A stretch of DNA of 23,155 bases from a virus, in the IMG/VR virus record IMGVR_UViG_3300045482_000005, positions 1 to 23,155 of that record. One strand, written 5' to 3'. Below are positions 1 to 7,552 of this stretch, in pieces (the stretch's first letter is position 1; each line of letters starts with the position of its first letter). The translations under genes and the position numbers were made by a program. Under the pieces are notes generated by a model. That model ran no database searches, had not been told where the DNA came from, and was given only the letters and a program-made list of their open reading frames with translations.

Positions 1-63
1 GACATGCTGCACGATGCTGCTGGACGAGTACGCACCAATTGTCCACGGCAGGCGTGCCAGCAC
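1..63 (-). CDS. Start of a further late gene, cut by the window edge
   Basis: A GTG at 63 opens a frame that stays open for 21 codons to the left edge. A purine-rich GAGGGG lies three bases upstream, which is a short spacing. The visible peptide begins VLARLPWTIGAYSSS and is too short to assign. It continues the minus-strand late operon eight bases after the stop of the preceding gene, which is the main reason to believe it. The product could be any head-completion or tail protein. Confidence 0.4.
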   Translation of the reverse strand, partial: MLARLPWTIGAYSSSSIVQHV

Positions 64-70
64 CAGCCCC

Positions 71-382
71 TCAGCCCTCGGACAGCATCTCGAACCAGTT
101 CGCCAGGTGCAGCTTGCAGTTCTGGCGCAGCCGGTCCTCAGTCAGGTTTTCCACGTCGCGCCTCGGCACACCAATGGCCGCCGCATAGTTGCGCAGCGAG
201 GGCTCGTTGAGCGCGTCGATGTCCACGCTCTTGGGCGGGCGGCCGGGCTCGAAGGTCATGACCGGCGTGGCCTTGGGCTGCGCAGAGGTTTTGTGTGCAT
301 CTGGGGTGGCCGCCCGGGCGCACTTGAAACCCGGCTTCGGGCCGGGCTTCTTGTGCTGCTCGGGCGGCTTGCGCTTGGTCAT
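71..382 (-). CDS. Small basic protein downstream of the capsid genes, unknown function
   Basis: Encodes 103 residues. The ATG at 382 overlaps the stop of the upstream gene in an ATGA, so translation is probably coupled; an upstream in-frame ATG at 409 would lie inside the previous gene and is less likely. The first 40 residues are Lys/Pro rich (RKPPEQHKKPGPKPG) and look disordered. The rest forms a short helical domain with the segments LRNYAAAIGVPRRDVENLT and LRQNCKLHLANWFEML. No catalytic motif is seen. Its place after the major capsid gene suggests a head or head-completion accessory protein, but this is inferred from position only. Confidence 0.7.
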   Translation of the reverse strand: MTKRKPPEQHKKPGPKPGFKCARAATPDAHKTSAQPKATPVMTFEPGRPPKSVDIDALNEPSLRNYAAAIGVPRRDVENLTEDRLRQNCKLHLANWFEMLSEG

Positions 383-843
383 CAGGCGCCCTCGACCGCC
401 GGGCGGCACAGCACGGTGAGGCGCACGCGCGCCCCCGCCGTCGGCGTGGTGATGGTCGTGCAGGCCAGGCCGATGCCTCGGTCAGCCGTGGTCGGAGCGA
501 TGCGGCCACCGCCCGCGGCCGACATGCGCTTGATGCCGGCGGTCTGGAAGGCCTGGGCCGACATGAACTCGGCGCCGCAGGTGCGAGCCTGATCGTTGCT
601 GCCGTAGGCGCCCGAGAGGATGCCCACGTTGAACGTCATCGTCGCGCCCAGGGCCTCGTTGTCCGCGATCACGTCCACCGGCACGTAACCGGCGGGCAGC
701 GGCGCCATCTCGACCACATCGCCGCTGGCAAAGCCAGCCGCGGGGACCGTGAAGTCGCCGAAGATCGGGATGAGGTCCATCGCCGCATCGGCATTGGGCA
801 CCGGCAGGCCGGCCGCCACTTGGGTTGCTTTGTGAAGAGCCAT
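382..843 (-). CDS. Putative capsid-associated (decoration or head) protein
   Basis: Encodes 153 residues, with a strong ribosome site AAGGAG nine bases before the ATG at 843. It begins 27 bases after the stop of the major capsid gene. The sequence is rich in Ala, Gly, Thr and short beta-prone stretches (MTFNVGILSGAYGS, GARVRLTVLCRP), with no signal peptide or membrane segment. Small beta-rich proteins directly after an N4-gp56 type capsid gene are often capsid decoration or stabilising proteins. Here that role is inferred from position and composition; I do not recognise a named family. Confidence 0.75.
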   Translation of the reverse strand: MALHKATQVAAGLPVPNADAAMDLIPIFGDFTVPAAGFASGDVVEMAPLPAGYVPVDVIADNEALGATMTFNVGILSGAYGSNDQARTCGAEFMSAQAFQTAGIKRMSAAGGGRIAPTTADRGIGLACTTITTPTAGARVRLTVLCRPAVEGA

Positions 844-870
844 TTCAGTTCTCCTTGAGGGTCAGTGGCG

Positions 871-1995
871 TCACTGGGCCGCGGTGAAGGCGTGGTCGCA
901 CGCGATCACACCGAAGTCCATGCCGTTGAAGCGGCACTTCGAGAAGCCGGCGACCATGCGGACGATGATGACGCCCTCCTCGCCGTAGTCCTCGTCGTCC
1001 TCGCGCAGCTCGTACTTCATGCCGCCCCGCTGGCCCTTGGTGCCGTGCGCCACAGCCACGGCGTTGGCGCCGAGGAACAGCGAGCGCGTGGCCGGGAAGG
1101 CGTAGGTGCTGCCGTTCATCGTGCTGGAGGTGCCGAACTTCACGACCGTCTGCGTCTCGTCCAGCAGCACGCCGTTGTAGTAGGCCTTGCCGCCGGTGAA
1201 GATCGGGTTCTTGCCGCCGTCGGCCGCCGCCTTGGCCTTCTCCAGGGTCAGCCAGCCGGCGTCACCCACCTCGCGGCGGATGTCGTACATGCCTTCGGGC
1301 GCCGTGAGGAACACGAAGTGCTTGCCGCCTTCGACCTGGATCGGCTCCATGCGCACCGCCTTGTCGGGCTGGCCGCCGATCTGCTTCTTGGCCCGCAGCA
1401 CCAGCTTGTCGATCACGTTGGTCGAGAGCTTGTCGCCGCTGGTCAGGGCTGCCACGTTCGCCCGGCTGCCGTCCCACACCATGTAGTGCTGGGCGTCGGG
1501 CTGGTCGAAGGTGTTGGGGAAGCCTGCGTAGCCCACCGGGTAGTGCTGGATCTCGTCGCCGACACCGCGGTCACCCGAGGCGGTCATGGTGATCTGCTCG
1601 TCGTAGATCTCGGCCATGTAGTCGCTCAGGCGATCACGGGCCTGCTCTTCGATGTTCCAGTTCACCCGCTTCTGGTCCATGATGTCGCCGACGTTGACCG
1701 CCTGGCGGTGCTTGTCGATGCGCATCTTGTGGGTGGCGTGCGAGAGCTTGTGCACGCGGCCGGCCAGCTTCTCGTTGCCCTCGACCGGCTTGCCCTTGAT
1801 CTTGGCGATCAGGGTCGTGGTCACCTCGTCACCGGGCCCGGATTCCAGGTCGGTCTTGTTGACCACCGGCATGTAGGAGCCTTCCTTGCCGGTCATCTTG
1901 TTGAAGTAGGTCTTCTTCTTCGAGTCCAGGGCGACTTTCGCCGCCCAAACTTTGACTGCCCCCGGATCGGTCGGCAGGATGCTGGTACGTGCCAT
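871..1995 (-). CDS. N4-gp56 family major capsid protein
   Basis: Encodes 374 residues and would form the shell of the phage head. The ATG at 1995 follows GGAGG by six bases. The N-terminus is typical of the N4-gp56 (DUF4043) capsid family: a run of Lys (DSKKKTYFNKMTGK), then a conserved stretch ending in DLESGPGDEVTTTL and KPVEGNEKL, a central region with HRQAVNVGDIMDQKR, and a long arm with DDDEDYGEEGVI close to the C-terminus. The length is normal for the family. It follows a scaffold-like gene and a CsrA-like gene and precedes small head proteins. The 64-base leader before it is GGA-rich with a GAAA-capped hairpin, unlike the near-overlapping junctions elsewhere in the operon, which hints at separate translational control. 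Confidence 0.93.
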   Translation of the reverse strand: MARTSILPTDPGAVKVWAAKVALDSKKKTYFNKMTGKEGSYMPVVNKTDLESGPGDEVTTTLIAKIKGKPVEGNEKLAGRVHKLSHATHKMRIDKHRQAVNVGDIMDQKRVNWNIEEQARDRLSDYMAEIYDEQITMTASGDRGVGDEIQHYPVGYAGFPNTFDQPDAQHYMVWDGSRANVAALTSGDKLSTNVIDKLVLRAKKQIGGQPDKAVRMEPIQVEGGKHFVFLTAPEGMYDIRREVGDAGWLTLEKAKAAADGGKNPIFTGGKAYYNGVLLDETQTVVKFGTSSTMNGSTYAFPATRSLFLGANAVAVAHGTKGQRGGMKYELREDDEDYGEEGVIIVRMVAGFSKCRFNGMDFGVIACDHAFTAAQ

Positions 1996-2042
1996 GAGTT
2001 ACCTCCATTGAGGGCACACATGAGCACTCCTGCGCTCGAACT

Positions 2043-2058
2043 CCCCGGTTTCCCGGGA
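2043..2058 (-). other. GAAA-tetraloop hairpin in the capsid gene leader
   Basis: Read on the minus strand, TCCCGG, GAAA, CCGGGG forms a six-pair stem (one T-G pair) closed by a GNRA tetraloop. It sits just after the stop of the CsrA-like gene and about 48 bases before the capsid ATG. The 64-base leader holds four GGA triplets, one within the loop-proximal part of this hairpin and one in the capsid ribosome site. It is not followed by a T-run, so it is not an intrinsic terminator. It may be an RNA-stability or translation-control element. Confidence 0.45.
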
Positions 2059-2059
2059 C

Positions 2060-2263
2060 CTATTGCGGGGTCAACTCCCGCAGTTTTTCGGGTCGGCCCA
2101 CCGTGACGGCATCGCCGGCCTGAACTCTCATCCGAGCCACTCGCCCGGATTTCGATTCGAGTGTCACAAGGATTTCGCCGGAGTCAACGGCCCCGGGTTT
2201 CAGGGTGAAACGCACCGTCTCACCCTCCCTGACATCCATCAGCAATCCGCGGCCTTTGCTCAC
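2060..2263 (-). CDS. Small CsrA-like protein between scaffold and capsid genes
   Basis: Encodes 67 residues from a GTG at 2263, which has a clean AAGGAG five bases upstream; the frame is open far upstream, but only this part looks protein-like. By eye it can be laid over CsrA/RsmA, the dimeric mRNA-binding regulator that recognises GGA in hairpin loops. LLMDVREGETVRF (residues 7-19) matches the CsrA N-terminus, and ILVTL, then RMRVQAGDAVTVGRPEKL (44-61), matches the CsrA strand pair and its basic VHREEI segment. About ten residues are extra between strands 1 and 2, and the usual LTR is not conserved. I am confident it is a gene and only moderately so about the family. A small beta-barrel virion protein is the main alternative. 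Confidence 0.6.
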   Translation of the reverse strand: MSKGRGLLMDVREGETVRFTLKPGAVDSGEILVTLESKSGRVARMRVQAGDAVTVGRPEKLRELTPQ

Positions 2264-2279
2264 CGGCGCTCCTTGTGTC

Positions 2280-3239
2280 TCAGTGGGCCTGGCGCAGCAG
2301 GCGCTCCACCACAGCGGGCGGCTGCTTGGCCAGGAACAGCTCGGCTTCCTCGCCTTCCAGATTGGCGAACTGGTTGAAGAGGTCATCGCCCACCGGCGCT
2401 GCCGAGGCCGAGGGCAGACCGCCCAGCGTCTTCGGGCCCGGAGGCGGCGCGGTGCGCTGGGCAGCCGCGGGTGCCTGTGCCGGAGCCTGCGCAGGAGCCG
2501 CGGCCTGCTTGGGCTGCACGCCTCGCAGGGCCAGCAGCGCGCGGTGCGCTTGGGCGGCCACGTCTTCGAAGTCCGCTTGGGCGTTGTCCGGGTCCTCGAG
2601 CAGGCCGCTGAGCAGCGTGTCGTACTGGCGGCGTGCCTTCTCGTCGTTCGCGTAGTCGATCTCGCCGGCTTTCTTGGCCTGCTTGACAATGTTGGCGATG
2701 GCGCGCGCATGCAGCGAGGCCTGGGCCTGCTCGTTGGCCGCTTGCAGCGTCTCGGCGCGCACGCGGGCCGCGGTCAGGTTCTCCAGGGCCTCGGCCACCT
2801 CGGCATCGACGGCCGCGAACTCGTCGGCGTCGATCTCGCCGTCCATGAGCTGCTTCATGGCGCCAGCTTTCTTGGCCATGAGAGCCTTGCGCTGGTCGGC
2901 GTAGTCCTTGGGCACCTCGCCCTGGAACTTGGGCACGAACGGGGCTTCGCGCTGGTCGTCGTCCGCGATCTCGGCCAGGGCTTCGGCGCTGGATTGCTCG
3001 GCCGGGGTGCCTTCGCCGCCCGGCTTGCCGTCGCCCTCGGCTTGTCCATCGGTGCCGGCCTCGGAAGAGGCTTCGGCGACTGCGGCTTCTCCGGCCTCGC
3101 CGGTGTCATCGGCGCCCTGGGCTTCACTGGCAGGATTGCCAGCCAAGATGTCGGCAGCGTCCTCGCCTTGCAGCGCGGCCAGCTCTTCGGGGGTCAGGTC
3201 GGCCTTGTCGTCGGCCGAGAGTTCCAGTTGCTTTCCCAT
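2280..3239 (-). CDS. Putative head scaffolding protein
   Basis: Encodes 319 residues. The N-terminal third is strongly acidic and low complexity (Ala, Glu, Gly, Asp). The middle (about residues 100-200) is predicted long helix or coiled coil with KDYADQRKALMAKKAGAMKQ. A Pro/Ala-rich linker (PAQAPAQAPAAAQ) follows, and the C-terminal helix ends in ELFLAKQPPAVVERLLRQ. Acidic, helical, non-enzymatic proteins between portal and major capsid genes are usually scaffolds, which direct capsid assembly and then leave the head. The assignment rests on this composition and on gene order (portal, small protein, this, CsrA-like, capsid). No protease motif was found that would make it a fused maturation protease. 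Confidence 0.75.
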   Translation of the reverse strand: MGKQLELSADDKADLTPEELAALQGEDAADILAGNPASEAQGADDTGEAGEAAVAEASSEAGTDGQAEGDGKPGGEGTPAEQSSAEALAEIADDDQREAPFVPKFQGEVPKDYADQRKALMAKKAGAMKQLMDGEIDADEFAAVDAEVAEALENLTAARVRAETLQAANEQAQASLHARAIANIVKQAKKAGEIDYANDEKARRQYDTLLSGLLEDPDNAQADFEDVAAQAHRALLALRGVQPKQAAAPAQAPAQAPAAAQRTAPPPGPKTLGGLPSASAAPVGDDLFNQFANLEGEEAELFLAKQPPAVVERLLRQAH

Positions 3240-3269
3240 GTCGTGCTCCTTGGGGTGGTGATGAAAGGC

Positions 3270-3455
3270 TTACTTCGTGGCCTGGGCGGCCTGCAGCGCC
3301 TGCATCTGCTCCTTGGCCTTGGCCTTCGCGGCGGCCAGGCGCTTGGGGTCCTTCTTGATCTCGGCGGCGCGCAGCAGGGTGCGCAGGTCATCCTCGGCGC
3401 GCCAGTCGGCTTCCTGTTTGGCGCTCACTTGCGCGGCGCTTAGGGTCTTGGCCAT
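3270..3455 (-). CDS. Small charged helical protein, unknown
   Basis: Encodes 61 residues, rich in Ala, Lys, Glu and Gln, predicted as two helices (QEADWRAEDDLRTLLRAAEI and LAAAKAKAKEQMQALQAA). The ATG at 3455 lies one base beyond the portal stop, and its AGGAG ribosome site is inside the last portal codons, so translation is probably coupled. Small helical genes sit at this spot in many phages of this type, but I know no tested function. It could assist portal or scaffold assembly. Confidence 0.65.
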   Translation of the reverse strand: MAKTLSAAQVSAKQEADWRAEDDLRTLLRAAEIKKDPKRLAAAKAKAKEQMQALQAAQATK

Positions 3456-3456
3456 G

Positions 3457-5640
3457 TCACATCACTCCTGGTTGCAGACCGTCAGCGGCCTGAGTTTCAA
3501 TTCCAGCCATGGCCCCGTCGGCCTGCTGTGGTTCGGGGATCGCGGGCCCGGGCTGGGCCCCTTGCGCTGCGGCCGGGTCGATCACGCCGGCCCCGCCCTT
3601 GTCCTGGAAGCCCGCGGAGCGCAGCAGTTCATCGGCGATGGGGGTGATGCCCGGCGCCATGGCCAGCACCTGGGCACCCTGGGCGGCCATGTAGAGCGAT
3701 TCCAGCCGCTTGGCCATCGCCTCGGCGTCCAGCTTCTCGCCCTTGGCCTGGGCCTCCTTGATCGCGGCCTGCATCTGGGCCATCTGGGCCTGGAACTGCG
3801 CCTGTGCAATCGCCTGCTGCTGCGCCTTGGCGGCCTGCTGCTCGGGCGTGTCTTCCTCGCCCGGGGCGTTCTGGCCGGTGACGCCGCGCACGCGCTGCAG
3901 GATCGTCTCGCGCTTGGGCAAGTTGGGGTGCATCTCGAAGACGAGATCGAGGATGGCCACCACCACCTGCGGGGCGACCGGGGCAAGCTGGCCCAGCAGC
4001 TCCATCGTGCTGTCGAAAGCCCCCTCGGCCAGGCTCTGCTTCCACGGCTGCTCGCCGATCACGAAGTGGGCCTGCCGCGCGGTGATGTCGTTGAGCACCT
4101 CGCCGTTCGGCCCCGGCTGGTTGATCTTCACGTAGTCGAAGCGCGAGGACTCGCCCGGCACGCCGAAGGTCTTGGGCTGGTTCACGAACTGCTCGCACAG
4201 GCTCAGCGTGAGCTCGCCCTCCAGTTGCCGGGCCAGCAGCAGGTTGTCGAAGGGCTCGGTGGTGAGCATCGAGCCCTGTTCCTGCTTGGCGATGATGGCC
4301 TTGCCGGAGCGGGCGGTGGTGTCCAGGCCGCGGGCCTCGCCGTTGACACCCGAGCCCATGCGGATGGCCTGGATGTTGTGCTCGGCCAGGCGCAGGTCGC
4401 CCTCCACGAAGGGTTGGCCCTCGCGGATCTGCACCTTGCTGCCCGAAAGCGCGCCGTCGGCGAAGGTGAGCACACCATCGGGGGCTGCTGCCTCGTCGCG
4501 CAGTTGCTCCTCGTCCATCACCTCACGGTCCAGGGCCGACTTTTCCAGGCGGATCTGGTTGGCCGACAGGCGCCACTGGGCCTTGGACATCTGCTTGTTC
4601 AGCACGTCCTGCGGCCCGCGCTGCTGGCGGATCATCCCGTAGGGCGCGCGGTCCTTCTTGCGCCGGTAGCACCACACCGGGACGAAGGGGAAGCGGTTGT
4701 GCTTGTACGGGCTCCAGGTTTCCAGCAGGGTGTCGTACTCGGTCATGATGGTCACGCGCTTGCGCATGCGAACCGGGTCGTTCAGGCTGGCGCCGCCGTC
4801 GCCCTCGCGGCTGGGCACATACACCTCGTTGGCCCAGCACTCGATCAGCAGCACCCGCTCGCGCGGGTTGGTGAGCCAGGCGTCGGCGTCGTAGGGCGCC
4901 CACTTCTGCGGCATCGCGCCCACCGGGCTGGTCATGCCGCTGATGGGCTCGCCGTTCCACCACTCCAGGTAGGTCGATCGCTGGTCGCCCTCGATCAGGG
5001 CCTTCCTGAGCAGGTCGCCGTGGCCGAGATAGGCCTCGGCAATGTCCAGGTCCACCTCCTTGAAGCGGAACTGGTAGCGCCAGTCATCGTCGGGGATCGG
5101 GCTCATGCCCAGGCTGTCGTACAGCATGTTGCGCCACGTCTCGGAGCGCACGTAGACCGGCTCGTCGCTCTCGTCATCGCGCACGCCCACCTCCAGCCAC
5201 CCCAGGCCGGCCTTCACCGACTCCTCGAAGGCCCAGGAGCGTGCCCAGGGCGTGCGGTTGACGTCGGACAGGTACTTGAGCAGCTTGGTCTTGGCCTGGG
5301 CGTCCTCGTAGGCCTCCTTGCTGTCGTCGCTGCGGCTGGTCACCAGGTGATCGACGCGGGTGCGCCGCTCGGTGCCGATCATCCAGTCGATCGTGGGCTT
5401 GACCTCGTTGTAGACCACGGGGTTCTGGCCACGGGCCAGCAGGGCGGCCGCTTCGTCGGGCTGGTACTGCAGGCCGTCGTAGTAGTCCTCGTCCATCGCC
5501 ATCTGGTAGCGGTTGGCCGCCTGGCGGGTGAGCTCCATCTGGAACCAAGCCTTGCGCGTGCGAAAGCGCTGGATCTTGGCTTCGTCGTGCTTGCGCTCTT
5601 CCGCGCGCTGGGAGCCCGTGCGGGCTTTGATGGTGGCCAT
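3457..5640 (-). CDS. Portal protein, P22 gp1-like
   Basis: Encodes 727 residues. The product would form the ring at the packaging vertex through which DNA enters and leaves the head. The start region, with KAWFQMELTRQAANRYQMAMDE and then DYYDGLQY, and the segment NPVVYNEVKPTIDWMIGTERR, are characteristic of the P22-type podovirus portal family; 727 residues agrees with P22 portal (about 725). Further family segments include WAFEESVKAGLGWLEVGVR and RNMLYDSLGMS. The C-terminal 150 residues are Gln/Ala-rich helix, as expected for the portal barrel. The ATG at 5640 overlaps the previous stop by one base. It lies between terminase and scaffold as usual for head modules. Confidence 0.92.
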   Translation of the reverse strand: MATIKARTGSQRAEERKHDEAKIQRFRTRKAWFQMELTRQAANRYQMAMDEDYYDGLQYQPDEAAALLARGQNPVVYNEVKPTIDWMIGTERRTRVDHLVTSRSDDSKEAYEDAQAKTKLLKYLSDVNRTPWARSWAFEESVKAGLGWLEVGVRDDESDEPVYVRSETWRNMLYDSLGMSPIPDDDWRYQFRFKEVDLDIAEAYLGHGDLLRKALIEGDQRSTYLEWWNGEPISGMTSPVGAMPQKWAPYDADAWLTNPRERVLLIECWANEVYVPSREGDGGASLNDPVRMRKRVTIMTEYDTLLETWSPYKHNRFPFVPVWCYRRKKDRAPYGMIRQQRGPQDVLNKQMSKAQWRLSANQIRLEKSALDREVMDEEQLRDEAAAPDGVLTFADGALSGSKVQIREGQPFVEGDLRLAEHNIQAIRMGSGVNGEARGLDTTARSGKAIIAKQEQGSMLTTEPFDNLLLARQLEGELTLSLCEQFVNQPKTFGVPGESSRFDYVKINQPGPNGEVLNDITARQAHFVIGEQPWKQSLAEGAFDSTMELLGQLAPVAPQVVVAILDLVFEMHPNLPKRETILQRVRGVTGQNAPGEEDTPEQQAAKAQQQAIAQAQFQAQMAQMQAAIKEAQAKGEKLDAEAMAKRLESLYMAAQGAQVLAMAPGITPIADELLRSAGFQDKGGAGVIDPAAAQGAQPGPAIPEPQQADGAMAGIETQAADGLQPGVM

Positions 5641-6113
5641 CAGATGGTGTCCTCGCTGAGGGTCTTGCCGGTGGCCTCGTCGCTGAGCTCCACCTCGAGC
5701 AGGGCTTTGCCGGCCTCGGCCTGGCGCGCATCACGCGGCATGGGCGGCATGAGGATCAGCTCGGGGATGTAGTGCATCACCACGTCCACCAGGGTGCTGA
5801 CCTCCACCTGCAGGGGCGCGCGGTCGAAGCACTCCACCAGCGCGGCGCGGGCCTCGGCGAAGGCCTCCGGCGTGGGCTTGCCGCTGGGGTCGGCGTACTT
5901 GCCCACCGAGCTCAGGCAAATGCCCCACACGCCGGCCTCGCGCCCACCGGCCACGGGCCAGATGGCCAGCATGGGCTCGGTGGTGCGGCGCCCAGAGAAC
6001 CATTCCAGGCTCACGCAGTAGCCCTTGAAGGTGCCGGTCTTCCAGCTGGTCGGCCCGCCGAGCGAGTACAGGTCGCGCCCGAGGGTGTCCACGAGAGGGG
6101 TGTTGATGTTCAT
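5640..6113 (-). CDS. Conserved phage protein between large terminase and portal, unknown
   Basis: Encodes 157 residues, starting at an ATG that overlaps the terminase stop in an ATGA. The sequence has a beta-rich N-terminal half (GTFKGYCVSLEWFSGRR, MLAIWPVAGGREAGVWGICL) and a helical middle (PEAFAEARAALVECFDRAP), ending in an acidic tail. It has no signal peptide or recognised motif. Its tight coupling to terminase and portal suggests a role in head assembly or packaging, but this is only positional. Confidence 0.75.
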   Translation of the reverse strand: MNINTPLVDTLGRDLYSLGGPTSWKTGTFKGYCVSLEWFSGRRTTEPMLAIWPVAGGREAGVWGICLSSVGKYADPSGKPTPEAFAEARAALVECFDRAPLQVEVSTLVDVVMHYIPELILMPPMPRDARQAEAGKALLEVELSDEATGKTLSEDTI

Positions 6114-7552
6114 AGGATCTTGGGGTTGCGCTCGCGCCGCTCACGGCGCGGCTGAGGTTCGGTGGTGGCCCTGGCCAGGCCTGAGACGATCAGGTAGCGC
6201 GTTGCGTCCATGAGGTGGTCGTTCTCCTTGACGATGGCGCCCTTCTCGTCGCGTCGGTACAGCCGGTACTCGCCGAGCCAGTTCTGCAGGCTGCGGAAGA
6301 CCTTGAGGCGGCCGGTGGACAGGCGCTGCCACACGTCGTAGATGCCGGCCTCGCGTGCGTTGTTGGCCGGCTGTAGGTCCAGGCCGTGCTCCCGGTAGGT
6401 TTCGATGAGCTTCTCGCCGTCTTTCTGGCTTCGCCCCCGCGCGGCCGGGTCGATCACGCCGGGTATCCACTTGCCCTTCGCCTTGATCGCGTCGGCGTGG
6501 ATGCTTGGCTCTGCTTGACCGCGGTAGTGCTCGGCAGTCAGATACACCACGTCGTTCTCTCGGTCCCACGCTGCCCAGGCTGCGGCTGTGCGATTCCATC
6601 CCACGTCCATGCCATAGGATCGCGGCCAGTGCTCCGGGATGTCGAAGGGCGCCACCACGATGTCTTCCTCCGGCACCGGGTAGATCGCTCCCGCCCCCAG
6701 GCTGGGAATGCCCTTTGTTCGGGCGTCGCGCTGGTGGGGCATCAGCTTGGCCAGCATCTTGATCTTCACGTCCTCGTCCAGGTGAGGCACGTCGTCCCAT
6801 CCGCACTGCACGATGGCCCGGCTGGCCGCGGCGTCTGTGCTGGTCTTCTGGAGGCTCACCACAAGCGGCGTCAAGCCGTTCAGGGGCGTGAAAGTGAGCA
6901 TCGAGATGCCTCGGCGCGTCATCAAGCGCACCAGGCCCTCCTCGTACACGTCCTCGGGGCACTCTTCGTCGGCCCAGAACACGTCCAGCTCGAAGCCCTG
7001 GAAGATCTCGCGGCCCTGCTCGTAGCTGCGCAGCCACAGCTCCGACTCGCCGCCGGTCACGTGGCGCACGGTCACGCGCTCGATGGCGCCCTTGACGTGT
7101 GGCCGCGGGATGTAGCTGATGATGTCTTGACCAGGGATCAGCCCCGTGCCGATGTTCTCCGGGCGGTCGGTCGTCCCGCCCAGCAGCTTGAGCTGCAGGA
7201 TGTCGCGCGTGGTTTCGTGGGTGTCGCCGGACGCTAGCGCCCGGATCGGCCGGTTGAACCTGCGCCCCTCCCACCACGCAGGGTACTTGCCCGTAAGGTG
7301 GTACGCGATCTCGCAGCCTGCGGCCACGGTCTTGCCGGTCCTGTTGCCCGCGATGAACGCCCGCTCGTCCTTCTCGGCGCCGAGCCGGAAGAACTCGACG
7401 TGCTTGGGGTACAGATCGCGTCGCAGCGGCCCATCGTCCGGGAACATGCCGTCGAGCAGGCGCATGCGGCTACGCCGCTCGACCTCTCCCAGCAGCACCG
7501 CCAGTTCGGCCTTGTCCTCAGGGCTCAGAGTCGAAAGGTCAATCGCCCCCAT
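6110..7552 (-). CDS. terL: Large terminase subunit, DNA-packaging ATPase/nuclease
   Basis: Encodes 480 residues. It cuts concatemeric phage DNA and drives it into the prohead through the portal. Walker A is AGNRTGKT at residues 68-75; Walker B is LDVFWADEE at 189-197. The RNase H-like nuclease half shows the expected acidic residues: D316 in GMDVGWN, D368 in GVIDPAARG and D449 in HLMDATRYLI. I chose the ATG at 7552 because GGAGGG lies eight bases upstream; the longer frame begins with an Arg-rich stretch encoded within the small terminase gene. The gene overlaps the small terminase by 14 bases and the next gene by four. Confidence 0.94.
   Translation of the reverse strand: MGAIDLSTLSPEDKAELAVLLGEVERRSRMRLLDGMFPDDGPLRRDLYPKHVEFFRLGAEKDERAFIAGNRTGKTVAAGCEIAYHLTGKYPAWWEGRRFNRPIRALASGDTHETTRDILQLKLLGGTTDRPENIGTGLIPGQDIISYIPRPHVKGAIERVTVRHVTGGESELWLRSYEQGREIFQGFELDVFWADEECPEDVYEEGLVRLMTRRGISMLTFTPLNGLTPLVVSLQKTSTDAAASRAIVQCGWDDVPHLDEDVKIKMLAKLMPHQRDARTKGIPSLGAGAIYPVPEEDIVVAPFDIPEHWPRSYGMDVGWNRTAAAWAAWDRENDVVYLTAEHYRGQAEPSIHADAIKAKGKWIPGVIDPAARGRSQKDGEKLIETYREHGLDLQPANNAREAGIYDVWQRLSTGRLKVFRSLQNWLGEYRLYRRDEKGAIVKENDHLMDATRYLIVSGLARATTEPQPRRERRERNPKIL

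Noticed and set aside
2064-2088. Plus-strand terminator (TGCGGG stem, seven-base loop, CCCGCA, then GTTTTT)
   Set aside because: It would terminate antisense transcription only and lies over the last codons of the CsrA-like gene; there is no plus-strand gene nearby, so it may be chance.
3277-5772. Very long plus-strand open frame (831 codons) antisense to the portal gene
   Set aside because: It mirrors the portal gene in a GC-rich genome, lacks a ribosome site and reads as Val/Leu/Gly/His-rich nonsense. The same applies to the plus-strand frames at 865-2106 and 2205-3443.
6141-7277. 378-codon minus-strand frame within the large terminase gene
   Set aside because: It is a shifted frame of the terminase coding region; the terminase frame has all the catalytic motifs and the ribosome site.
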